NCBI GenBank assembly: GCA_023248415.1
Contig: JAHFEP010000013.1
Location: forward strand, 16,898-26,017
From: Nitrospirota bacterium
Lineage (GTDB): Bacteria > Nitrospirota > CAKKRA01 > 9FT-COMBO-42-15
Direction of reading: 5' to 3'
Length of the DNA: 9,120 nt
The notes under the pieces were generated by a model. The model ran no database searches and was not told where the DNA came from. It saw nothing but the letters and a program-made list of their open reading frames with translations. The position numbers were made by a program, and so were the translations under genes. Numbering within the stretch: position 1 is the stretch's first letter; each line of letters starts with the position of its first letter. Positions 1 to 5,706 of the stretch are shown in pieces.

Positions 1-23
1 TGAACCTCTTTTCTTTAATGTAA

Positions 24-41
24 GGCATAGCAATCTATGCC
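24..41 (-). terminator. Hairpin downstream of the tRNA-Leu gene, possible weak terminator
   Basis: A 7-bp perfect stem (24-30 with 35-41) with a 4-base loop lies 14 bases past the CCA end of tRNA-Leu on the transcribed strand. No U-run follows on the minus strand, so this may be a processing or stability hairpin rather than an intrinsic terminator. The rest of 1-54 shows nothing recognisable. Confidence 0.25.
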
Positions 42-54
42 CCTGCTTCTTTAT

Positions 55-137
55 TGGTGCGAGAGGGGGGAGTTGAACCCCCACGGTTGCCCACTAGATC
101 CTAAGTCTAGCGCGTCTGCCAATTCCGCCACTCTCGC
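55..137 (-). tRNA. tRNA-Leu (anticodon TAG)
   Basis: The minus strand folds as a class II tRNA with acceptor GCGAGAG paired to CTCTCGC, discriminator A and an encoded CCA (55-57). The anticodon stem CTAGA/TCTAG encloses loop CTTAGGA, giving anticodon TAG, which reads CUA. The long variable arm and the GGTTCAA T-loop fit leucine. This is the last tRNA in the cluster's direction of transcription. Confidence 0.95.
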
Positions 138-252
138 GGATAAAAATTGCTACGCGATTTTTATACTCATAACTCATAACTTTTAACCTATAACTGTTAA
201 CTGTTATTTGTTACAGGTTATTAGTTATCAGTGCCTGCCTATGGCAGGCTTA
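138..252. repeat. tRNA spacer S1: composite palindromic repeat
   Basis: The spacer between tRNA-Leu and tRNA-Lys has three parts. An ATAAAAAT/ATTTTTAT hairpin (140-164) abuts the 5' end of tRNA-Leu. The middle is an AT-rich stretch of TAACTGTTAAC-like units, including a 26-base string (177-202) repeated exactly at 761-786 in S4. A GC hairpin (GCCTGCC/GGCAGGC, 233-249) lies just past the CCA end of tRNA-Lys. No open reading frame or promoter of note is seen. Confidence 0.7.
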
Positions 253-328
<76 letters not shown>

Positions 329-438
329 ATAATAACAGTTATTAGTGAATAGTATATAGTTAATAGTAAAAACAAATAAACACTAACATCTGTTCACTAT
401 TAACTATTCACTGCAAATTTCACAAAGTGAAATTTGCT
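329..438. repeat. tRNA spacer S2: long imperfect palindrome
   Basis: This spacer differs in detail from its neighbours but keeps the design. It has a TAATAAC/GTTATTA palindrome (330-344) near the 5' end of tRNA-Lys. A long inverted repeat follows, in which a 17-base right arm (AGTGAATAGTTAATAGT on the complement) matches the left arm apart from a short insertion. A perfect 11-bp, 3-base-loop hairpin (413-437) adjoins the CCA end of tRNA-Arg(TCT). Confidence 0.65.
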
Positions 439-515
439 TGGCGCGCCTGGAGGGAATCGAACCCCCGGCCCACAGCTTAGAAGGCTGTTGCTCTATCCGA
501 CTGAGCTACAGGCGC
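439..515 (-). tRNA. tRNA-Arg (anticodon TCT)
   Basis: The minus strand gives a 77-base tRNA with acceptor GCGCCTG/CAGGCGC, discriminator G and encoded CCA (439-441). Anticodon stem ACAGC/GCTGT encloses loop CTTCTAA, so the anticodon is TCT, reading AGA. Its acceptor stem is identical to that of the other Arg tRNA in this cluster (830-906). Confidence 0.96.
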
Positions 516-650
516 CATAGATAAAAATTACTTCCTAATTTTTATACCTGTAACTTATAACTATTAACCTTTAACCTATAACTCTTAACTTTTTTGTTAC
601 CTGTTATAAGCTAACAGTTATAAGTAAAATTTTGCCTTGCAAAATTTTTT
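516..650. repeat. tRNA spacer S3: composite palindromic repeat
   Basis: The spacer between tRNA-Arg(TCT) and tRNA-His has a hairpin ATAAAAATTA/TAATTTTTAT (521-545). An AT-rich imperfect palindrome built of TAACTATTAACC-like units follows. The last part is a 10-bp hairpin AAAATTTTGC/GCAAAATTTT with a CTT loop (626-648), which recurs almost unchanged in S5 at 1001-1021. Confidence 0.7.
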
Positions 651-727
651 TGGGGTGAGTGAAGGGGATTGAACCCTCAACCACTGGAGCCACAGTCCAG
701 AGCTCTGCCAATTGAGCTACACTCACC
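651..727 (-). tRNA. tRNA-His (anticodon GTG)
   Basis: The minus strand gives a 77-base tRNA. The extra 5' G(-1) diagnostic of tRNA-His is encoded at 727 and pairs with discriminator C (654). The acceptor is GTGAGTG/CACTCAC and CCA is encoded at 651-653. Anticodon stem CTGGA/TCCAG encloses loop CTGTGGC, so the anticodon is GTG. Confidence 0.96.
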
Positions 728-829
728 ATGATAAAAATCGCTTTGCAATTTTTATACTATTAACTTTTAACCTATAACTGTTAACTATTATGAGTTATCA
801 GTTATAAGTGCCTGCCTGAGGCAGGCTTG
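728..829. repeat. tRNA spacer S4: composite palindromic repeat
   Basis: A hairpin (731-755) is followed by the same 26-base string as S1 (761-786), here forming one arm of a clear palindrome in which TATAACTGTTAACT faces AGTTATCAGTTATA. A GCCTGCC/GGCAGGC hairpin (810-826) then lies 3 bases from the CCA end of tRNA-Arg(CCG). Confidence 0.7.
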
Positions 830-906
830 TGGCGCGCCTGAGAGGATTTGAACCCCCAACCCACGGACCCGGAATCCGTTGCTCTATCCAGTTGAGCTAC
901 AGGCGC
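830..906 (-). tRNA. tRNA-Arg (anticodon CCG)
   Basis: The minus strand gives a 77-base tRNA with acceptor GCGCCTG/CAGGCGC, discriminator G and encoded CCA (830-832). Anticodon stem ACGGA/TCCGT encloses loop TTCCGGG, so the anticodon is CCG, reading CGG. It shares its acceptor stem with tRNA-Arg(TCT) but differs in the anticodon arm. Confidence 0.96.
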
Positions 907-1023
907 CTGATAAAATCGCCATGCGATTTTTATGCCAATAACTTATAACCTATAACTATTAACTCTTATGTTATCTGTTACAAGTTAACAGTTATTAGTG
1001 AAATTTTGCCTTGCAAAATTTTT
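907..1023. repeat. tRNA spacer S5: composite palindromic repeat
   Basis: A hairpin pairs ATAAAATCG with CGATTTTTAT (910-933). An AT-rich block of TATAACTATTAACT-like units with imperfect inverted symmetry follows. The last part is the AAATTTTGC/GCAAAATTT hairpin with CTT loop (1001-1021), the same element as in S3, lying next to the CCA end of tRNA-Pro. Confidence 0.7.
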
Positions 1024-1101
<78 letters not shown>

Positions 1102-1118
1102 AATGTCTTAAAGTTAAT

Positions 1119-1147
1119 AGTATAGTAAAAAAAAACTTCCTTGGCAA
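1119..1147 (-). promoter_or_regulatory. Sigma-70-type promoter of the tRNA cluster
   Basis: On the minus strand a -35 box TTGCCA (1142-1147, 5/6 of consensus) and a -10 box TATACT (1119-1124, 5/6) are separated by exactly 17 bases. Transcription would start near 1112, just before tRNA-Pro. The promoter lies in the 55-base gap after the rdgB stop, where no convincing terminator is seen, so read-through from the protein operon could add to tRNA transcription. Confidence 0.65.
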
Positions 1148-1156
1148 CAGAAAAAA

Positions 1157-1750
1157 TTAATTTAAAAGTTGTTTTAATATCCCCTTTGACTTTCTTAATG
1201 CCTTTGACCTGTGGCTTATCCTGTTCTTCACCCCAGCCGAAAGCTGGGCAACTGTCTTTTTATATCTGGGGACAATAAACAACGGGTCATAGCCAAAGCC
1301 CCTTTTGCCTGCAAACTTCAAGGCAATCACGCCTTTTAGCTCTCCTTCAGTTGTATATACCCTGCCTTCTGGCTCTGCAATTGCAATCACGCACACAAAC
1401 CTTGCCTTCCGTTTTTTCAATGGAATATCTTTTAAAAGGCCAAGGAGTTTTTTATTATTTGCGGAATCCGCTGCCTTTTCGCCTGCAAATCTTGCTGAAT
1501 ATACCCCCGGGGCATTGTTTAATGCCTGCACCTCAATGCCTGAGTCATCTGCCAATGCAATCTTTCCTGTAATCCTTGCAATCTCCTTTGCCTTTTTTAC
1601 AGCATTCTCTTCAAAGGTCTTGCCGTCTTCAACTATATCTGGCATATCAGGAAAATCCTGCAGGGTGAGAAATTTCAGGTTCAATCCCTTTAATATTGCC
1701 TTGAGCTCTTTTACCTTGTTTTGATTCCTTGTAGCAAGAACGATTTCCAT
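1157..1750 (-). CDS. rdgB: XTP/dITP pyrophosphatase (RdgB/HAM1 family)
   Basis: This cytosolic house-cleaning enzyme hydrolyses dITP, ITP and XTP to the monophosphate plus pyrophosphate, keeping deaminated purines out of DNA and RNA. At 197 residues it has the usual family length. The family motifs are present: N-terminal nucleotide-binding TRNQNK (7-12), the ADDSGIEV segment with the acidic pair D68/D69, PGVYSARFAG (81-90), the substrate-specificity loop GFGYDPLF (151-158) and ISHRSKAL (178-185). It is the last protein gene of the operon. Its ATG directly follows the TAA of rph with no bases between, which suggests translational coupling. Its own ribosome binding site is weak. The rph-rdgB pairing is common in bacteria. 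Confidence 0.96.
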   Translation of the reverse strand: MEIVLATRNQNKVKELKAILKGLNLKFLTLQDFPDMPDIVEDGKTFEENAVKKAKEIARITGKIALADDSGIEVQALNNAPGVYSARFAGEKAADSANNKKLLGLLKDIPLKKRKARFVCVIAIAEPEGRVYTTEGELKGVIALKFAGKRGFGYDPLFIVPRYKKTVAQLSAGVKNRISHRSKALRKSKGILKQLLN

Positions 1751-2497
1751 TTATTTTATTTTACCGAGAAGCCTTTTTTCAATCTTTATAATCTCTCCAA
1801 TGCCTGTTTTAGCAAGGCCGATAAATCTGTCCATCTCCTCCTTTGAAAATACTGAACCCTCTGCTGTCCCCTGCACCTCTACAAATTTTCCGCTTCCTGT
1901 CATTACAATGTTCATGTCAACGCCTGCCTTTGAGTCCTCAGCGTATGAAAGGTCTAAGAGCTCTTTTTCATCAATCTTGCCGACGCTCACAGCAGCAAGA
2001 TAGTCTTTTATTGGAAGCCTGTCTATAATACCCTTTTTCTGCAGATAGCGAAGGGCATCAACAAGTGCAATAAATGCGCCTGTAATAGACGCTGTCCGGG
2101 TGCCTCCGTCTGCCTGAAGCACATCGCAGTCTATCCATACTGTCCTCTCGCCGAGCGTCTTTAAATCAATCACTGAACGTAGCGCCCTGCCGATTAACCT
2201 CTGTATCTCATGCGTCCTTCCGCCTATCTTTCCCTTTGAAGACTCACGCGGTATCCTCTGCTGTGCAGAGCGCGGAAGCATAGAATATTCTGCGGTAACC
2301 CATCCTGTTCCCTTGCCGTGCAGGAACGGCGGCACCTTTTCTTCAATAGTTGCTGTGCATAGAATCTTTGTCTCACCCATCTCTATTAATGCAGATCCCT
2401 CTGCATGTTTGATAAAATTTCGGGTAATTCTTATCATCCTTAGCTCATTCCATCTTCTGCCGTCAATGCGGAAGGCGCTTTTCTTGTCATGGGGCAT
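1751..2497 (-). CDS. rph: Ribonuclease PH
   Basis: This phosphorolytic 3'-5' exoribonuclease trims tRNA 3' precursors and degrades structured RNA using phosphate. The family signature runs in order: RIDGRRWNELR near the N terminus, GWVTAEYSMLPRS, RTHEIQRLIGRALR (arginines for RNA and phosphate binding), WIDCDVLQADGGTRTASITGA, and LDLSYAEDSKAGVDMN with the acidic metal-binding cluster. I place the start at the ATG at 2497 (248 aa) because an AAAGGA Shine-Dalgarno (2509-2514) sits 11 bases upstream of it. An ATG at 2509 would overlap that signal and add only MVKQ. The gene follows the amidase by 29 bases and abuts rdgB. A cluster of six tRNA genes lies just beyond rdgB on the same strand, which fits its role in tRNA end maturation. 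Confidence 0.95.
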   Translation of the reverse strand: MPHDKKSAFRIDGRRWNELRMIRITRNFIKHAEGSALIEMGETKILCTATIEEKVPPFLHGKGTGWVTAEYSMLPRSAQQRIPRESSKGKIGGRTHEIQRLIGRALRSVIDLKTLGERTVWIDCDVLQADGGTRTASITGAFIALVDALRYLQKKGIIDRLPIKDYLAAVSVGKIDEKELLDLSYAEDSKAGVDMNIVMTGSGKFVEVQGTAEGSVFSKEEMDRFIGLAKTGIGEIIKIEKRLLGKIK

Positions 2498-2526
2498 CTG
2501 TTTTACCATCCTTTCAAAGGCGCGGT

Positions 2527-3336
2527 TTATTGCTTCTGCTCTGCTATCTCATCTGCTGCAATCGGAATTGTCTTTTCTTCGTAAATCTTCTTATAGCCTA
2601 AAATACTGTTGTAAAGCGACTCTGAAATCTTATTCAGGAACGCTCCATCAGCCAGCCTCTTTTCCTGCGCTGGATTTGAGATAAAGGCTATCTCTGTGAG
2701 CACAGCAGGCATTGTGGCTCCGCTTAAAACAATAAACGGCGCCTGCTTCACACCCCTGTTTTCAATCTTCATAACCCTTTCAAAGCCCTTTTGAATAGTC
2801 TCTGCCAATATGCTGCTTTCATTCAATGTTGCTGTATTAAGCATATCCGAAAGTATAAATCTCACATCGTCAGATTCCCTTAAATCCTTTCCGCCCATGT
2901 TTCTGACGCTGTTTTCATACATGGCAACAGCCCTTGCATCATCATCGCTTGCCTCCAGGCCAAGGAAGTACGTCTCAAAGCCGTCTGCTGCATTCTTTCT
3001 TGCAGCATTTGCATGGATGCTTATAAAGAGGTCTGCATTGTTATTTTTTGCAAACAACGTCCTCTCATCAAGCGGCACAAAATAATCACCGTCCCTTGTC
3101 AGAATAACCTTTATATTCGTCCTTTTCTCAATGAGCTCCTTCAGCCTCTTTGCAACTGTAAGGACTACATCCTTCTCCTCAAGGCCTGTTGGCCCCTTAG
3201 CGCCTGAATCAAACCCGCCGTGCCCGGGGTCAATTACAATCAGGCTGATGCCTTGATTATTTTTTTCTGATGAATATGCCGGGCCTGATATGATAAGAAA
3301 GAGCGCAGCAATTAATGCAAACCTGAGATTGCTCAT
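2527..3336 (-). CDS. Secreted N-acetylmuramoyl-L-alanine amidase (Amidase_3, AmiC-like)
   Basis: This zinc amidase cleaves the bond between N-acetylmuramate and L-alanine in peptidoglycan, usually for daughter-cell separation or wall remodelling. The 269-residue protein opens with a Sec signal peptide (hydrophobic core about residues 5-20, likely cleaved near AYS/SE). A single Amidase_3 domain follows: VIDPGHGG with zinc ligand H39, EEKD with E54, ISIHANA with H108, and the catalytic glutamate E215 in LTEIAFISN. There is no AMIN or SPOR domain, so septal targeting is not evident. The last 20 residues are polar and charged. Its ATG overlaps the stop of the upstream gene by four bases (ATGA), showing tight coupling. 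The exact paralogue (AmiA, B or C) cannot be assigned. Confidence 0.93.
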   Translation of the reverse strand: MSNLRFALIAALFLIISGPAYSSEKNNQGISLIVIDPGHGGFDSGAKGPTGLEEKDVVLTVAKRLKELIEKRTNIKVILTRDGDYFVPLDERTLFAKNNNADLFISIHANAARKNAADGFETYFLGLEASDDDARAVAMYENSVRNMGGKDLRESDDVRFILSDMLNTATLNESSILAETIQKGFERVMKIENRGVKQAPFIVLSGATMPAVLTEIAFISNPAQEKRLADGAFLNKISESLYNSILGYKKIYEEKTIPIAADEIAEQKQ

Positions 3337-4418
3337 ACTAATCTCTTATCCCTTTTTCTGACAAGCATGTCTACAAAAGCCTCAATCCTTGTATCAAAGC
3401 CTACCTCTGAAGAGTGTTCATCCACGCTCAATGTGAGCATAGGAATATTGTAATCCTTTTCAACCTTTGTTAAAATCTTCTGGGCAACAAGCTCCGGCAT
3501 GCAGGAAAAGGGGCGGATATGGATAACACCGTCGTATCCCTTTTTTGCAAACATAATTGTTCTGGCAATGGTATTAGCGCTCTCGCCGCCTGCAGGATAT
3601 TTAAGATAGGGTCTGGCAATCCTGTTTACTAATTTTATCTGATTTCTCTTAAAGGGGTTGAACCGAAACCTGTCATTTATCCAGTCTGAAAGCCACACGC
3701 CCCTTGTCACCTCAACGCCCATATCCCCGAGCTTCCGTTCAATATCCATATTTGCAAATGGCTCAACAACCATAAAGAATTCACCAACAAGGCCAAGGCG
3801 GATTGGTTTTTTCGTATTATCAATCTTGATGCCCTTAAAAAGCGCCTTCACCCTTTTCTTAACCTGCCTGAGCTCTTTTAGGCTTGATGCCGCATCAACC
3901 ATTGCTATTGCATCATCGCAGAGCCTGGAAAGCCTGCTGCCTTCTGAAGTGCGCGGCCTGAGCCAATGGCTCCACTTGATAAGTCTGTCTAAAAAATCTG
4001 CCCTCTTATAGATAAAGTAAACAGTCTTATATGCAGTAAATTTTGAGATTGCGCCGCTTGCCTCTTTTAATGTCTTTGCAAGGTTTGCAAGCCTGTCAGG
4101 CTCATCAGCCCTTACCATTTCAAATTTATATCCCATATCCTGCAGGATACGCTCCTGAAGTATGCTGTAATATCCAAATCTGCACGGCCCGCACCCGCCT
4201 GCTGTCATTATCATTTTTGTGCCGTCATTTAAGGCGTCAATAAAGTTCCCAAGATTTACCTTAAAAGGCAGGCATGCAAGCTCTGGCGAATATCTTGCCC
4301 CAAGCTTTAAGGAGACATTGCTTGACCTTGGAGGAGAAACAACATCTATGCCCAAACCTCTTAATGCGCCCCTGCACGCAATATCAAGCTGTCCCATATG
4401 CGGAATTACAACCTTCAT
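3333..4418 (-). CDS. Acyl-CoA dehydratase activase-related protein, COG3581 type
   Basis: This 361-residue protein belongs to the group related to the 2-hydroxyacyl-CoA dehydratase and BadF/HgdC activase world. Its biochemical role is not established. The N-terminal domain has MKVVIPHMG and conserved cysteines at C15, C49 (ELACLPFK) and the pair C76/C79 in GGCGPCRFGYY. Another cysteine is C306 in RPFSCMPELV. These suggest an iron-sulphur site, which is inference. The C terminus SVDEHSSEVGFDTRIEAFVDML closely resembles the C terminus of the upstream gene product, so the two are probably paralogous subunits. There is no transmembrane segment. It starts three bases after the preceding stop. No BadF-type ATPase is encoded nearby. 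The segment around residues 120-205 is lysine- and arginine-rich. Confidence 0.85.
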   Translation of the reverse strand: MKVVIPHMGQLDIACRGALRGLGIDVVSPPRSSNVSLKLGARYSPELACLPFKVNLGNFIDALNDGTKMIMTAGGCGPCRFGYYSILQERILQDMGYKFEMVRADEPDRLANLAKTLKEASGAISKFTAYKTVYFIYKRADFLDRLIKWSHWLRPRTSEGSRLSRLCDDAIAMVDAASSLKELRQVKKRVKALFKGIKIDNTKKPIRLGLVGEFFMVVEPFANMDIERKLGDMGVEVTRGVWLSDWINDRFRFNPFKRNQIKLVNRIARPYLKYPAGGESANTIARTIMFAKKGYDGVIHIRPFSCMPELVAQKILTKVEKDYNIPMLTLSVDEHSSEVGFDTRIEAFVDMLVRKRDKRLV

Positions 4419-4420
4419 TT

Positions 4421-5416
4421 TTACGAAGCTGTCGCCCCTCTCCTTTTTTTGATCTCAAGCATATCCAAAAACGCCTCCAGCCTTGTTATCATTCCTGCCT
4501 CGCCTGAATGTTCATCAAAGCTAAGGCTAAGAAGCGACGTTTTATCTCCTTGCTGTGCCTCTCTTTCAATCAAAGCCTTCAAAAGTGAATCAGGCCCGCA
4601 GTGGAATGCGCCAATGAATATTATTCCATCAACATCTTTTGAATCAAGGAAATGGTTTGCAGCTCCGACAATCTCCCTGCCTGATGCCCAGTAAACAGGC
4701 TTTCTCAGCCTCTTCATCTCTGCATCAATAATATCATCGCCTACCATCTCTGTTGTTATCAGCCTGATATTCTTGTCCATTAATTTCTTGCTTATATTCA
4801 TAGACACCAGAGGGTCATAGATATTGTATGAATGACCGAGAAGGGCTATGGTAGTTTGCAAACCTTTTTCCTTTTTAGCAGAAGCCGTTGGCTTATTATA
4901 CAGCTCCTTATACACATCCGGCGGAATAGTCCCCTCTGCAACCATAGAATAAAATCCTGCCTGAGCATCTATAGCCTTCTTATAGGCAGAGAGTGATTCT
5001 GTCTTGCCTTTTAAAATTGATTTTCCTAATTCTATGAATGTACTCTCTATTGCTGCACCCTTACCCTTTACATTAAATGTCGGTTCAAGTATTGGAGGGG
5101 AATCCGGAAAGGCAACCCTGACCATGTCTGGAAGCCCAAAAAACTGAGGGCAATAGTATGTCTCCTTTTCTGTGCTTATTAGTCTTGGAATAAACAGGAA
5201 GTCAACCTTTTTTAAAATGGTATTAATATGGCCAAAGAAGACTTTTATAGGCAGGCAAAACTCATCCAGAGTAGCATCTGAGCCGTGCTTTAATATATTC
5301 CTGTCTGTTACAGGAGACAGCACAACCTCTGCGCCCAACTCTGTAAAGAAGGTTTGCCAGAGCGGATAGAACTTGTGGTAATAAAGAGCCCTTGGTATGC
5401 CGATTTTAAGTGCCAT
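4421..5416 (-). CDS. Acyl-CoA dehydratase activase-related protein, COG3580/DUF2229 type
   Basis: This 331-residue protein is the likely partner of the downstream COG3581-type protein. The opening KIGIPRALYYHKFYPLW is typical of the DUF2229 family. Conserved cysteines are C54 in DEFCLPIKVFFGH, C89 in TYYCPQFFGLPD and C273 in GAFHCGPDSLL, again hinting at a metal cluster. The C terminus (SLSFDEHSGEAGMITRLEAFLDML) mirrors that of the next gene. I choose the ATG at 5416 (MALKIGIP) because the family starts there and a promoter at 5426-5454 would begin the mRNA only a few bases before it. An upstream in-frame TTG at 5437 lies inside that promoter. No Shine-Dalgarno is seen, so translation may be leaderless. 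It heads the five-gene operon. Confidence 0.86.
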   Translation of the reverse strand: MALKIGIPRALYYHKFYPLWQTFFTELGAEVVLSPVTDRNILKHGSDATLDEFCLPIKVFFGHINTILKKVDFLFIPRLISTEKETYYCPQFFGLPDMVRVAFPDSPPILEPTFNVKGKGAAIESTFIELGKSILKGKTESLSAYKKAIDAQAGFYSMVAEGTIPPDVYKELYNKPTASAKKEKGLQTTIALLGHSYNIYDPLVSMNISKKLMDKNIRLITTEMVGDDIIDAEMKRLRKPVYWASGREIVGAANHFLDSKDVDGIIFIGAFHCGPDSLLKALIEREAQQGDKTSLLSLSFDEHSGEAGMITRLEAFLDMLEIKKRRGATAS

Positions 5417-5425
5417 AATAGCATA

Positions 5426-5454
5426 ATAATAAAGCAACCATCAGGTTTTGTAAA
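5426..5454 (-). promoter_or_regulatory. Promoter of the five-gene operon, giving a near-leaderless mRNA
   Basis: On the minus strand, -35 TTTACA (5449-5454, 5/6) and -10 TATTAT (5426-5431, 5/6) are 17 bases apart. The start site would fall near 5419-5420, only 3-4 bases before the ATG at 5416. This agrees with the absence of a Shine-Dalgarno there. Confidence 0.6.
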
Positions 5455-5486
5455 GGCAATTTTAAAAAATAGGCAGGAGGTAAGAG

Positions 5487-5511
5487 AAAAAAGACGGGGA
5501 TTTCCCCCGCC
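5487..5511 (-). terminator. Intrinsic terminator on the minus strand
   Basis: On the minus strand, stem GGCGGGG/CCCCGTC (7 bp including one G-U pair, 5505-5511 with 5493-5499) with a 5-base loop is followed at once by six U residues (5487-5492). It lies upstream of the operon promoter, so it ends a separate short transcript or attenuates a long leader. Confidence 0.75.
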
Positions 5512-5600
5512 CTGTGTTTGTTGTTTTGCTGGGCTCAGCCCTACTGTACTGTAGATATGCAAAATGTATAATGTAGGTCTTACCCCATTTTCTGGTCTAC
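5487..5600 (-). ncRNA. Candidate small RNA or attenuated leader (about 110 nt)
   Basis: The segment is bracketed by its own promoter (5607-5635) and an intrinsic terminator (5487-5511), and has no credible coding frame. The minus-strand RNA could form small hairpins CTAC/GTAG (5541-5554) and GGGC/GCCC (5531-5541) before the terminator. An early ATGGGG could pair with the CCCCGT arm of the terminator, as an antiterminator would. I do not recognise a known riboswitch or RNA family. Either it is an independent small RNA, or it is a leader controlling the operon from a second promoter. Confidence 0.4.
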
Positions 5601-5606
5601 AATACA

Positions 5607-5635
5607 ATCTTAACCAAATTAGATAGTTGAGTCAA
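5607..5635 (-). promoter_or_regulatory. Minus-strand promoter for the candidate small RNA
   Basis: -35 TTGACT (5630-5635, 5/6 of consensus) and -10 TAAGAT (5607-5612, 4/6) are 17 bases apart on the minus strand. The predicted start is near 5600. The promoter overlaps the left arm of the 5611-5706 inverted repeat and lies back to back with the rmuC promoter. Confidence 0.55.
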
Positions 5636-5706
5636 GATTTTTTTATTTATTCTGGACAAGATGGAAATTTTTGGGTATTATCAAGAAACTATCTAATAAC
5701 TGGTTA
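5611..5706. repeat. Imperfect inverted repeat, possible attC-like or operator site
   Basis: Left arm TAACCA-AA-TTAGATAGTT (5611-5628) faces the complement of 5687-5706, TAACCA-GTTA-TTAGATAGTT, with a perfect 10-bp core (5619-5628 with 5687-5696). The right end overlaps the GTTATGT recombination core at 5703-5709, and TCTTAAC (5608-5614) sits where an R'' box would. The spacings of 4 and 6 bases between boxes and arms resemble the attC at 7082-7148, but the 58-base interior does not pair well. It encloses both divergent promoters, so an operator is an alternative. Confidence 0.4.
5653..5681 (+). promoter_or_regulatory. Promoter driving rmuC and probably the AIPR gene
   Basis: -35 TGGACA (5653-5658, 5/6) and -10 TATTAT (5676-5681, 5/6) are spaced by 17 bases. 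Transcription would start near 5688, about 40 bases before the rmuC ATG. The promoter lies outside the cassette boundary at 5703/5704, comparable in position to a cassette-array promoter (Pc) in a complete integron. Confidence 0.6.

Noticed and set aside
1305..1724. Plus-strand open frames opposite rdgB, rph, the amidase and the activase-related genes
   Set aside because: They are mirror-frame shadows of well-supported genes, with no ribosome binding sites or family motifs.
4421..5437. TTG start at 5437 for the COG3580-type protein
   Set aside because: The seven extra residues (MLYYYAI) are unlike the family start, lack a Shine-Dalgarno, and lie between the -35 and -10 boxes of the best promoter.
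5308..5607. Minus-strand 99-residue open frame upstream of the COG3580-type gene
   Set aside because: It runs through a promoter, an intrinsic terminator and the start of the COG3580-type gene in another frame, and its protein is low-complexity without recognisable features.
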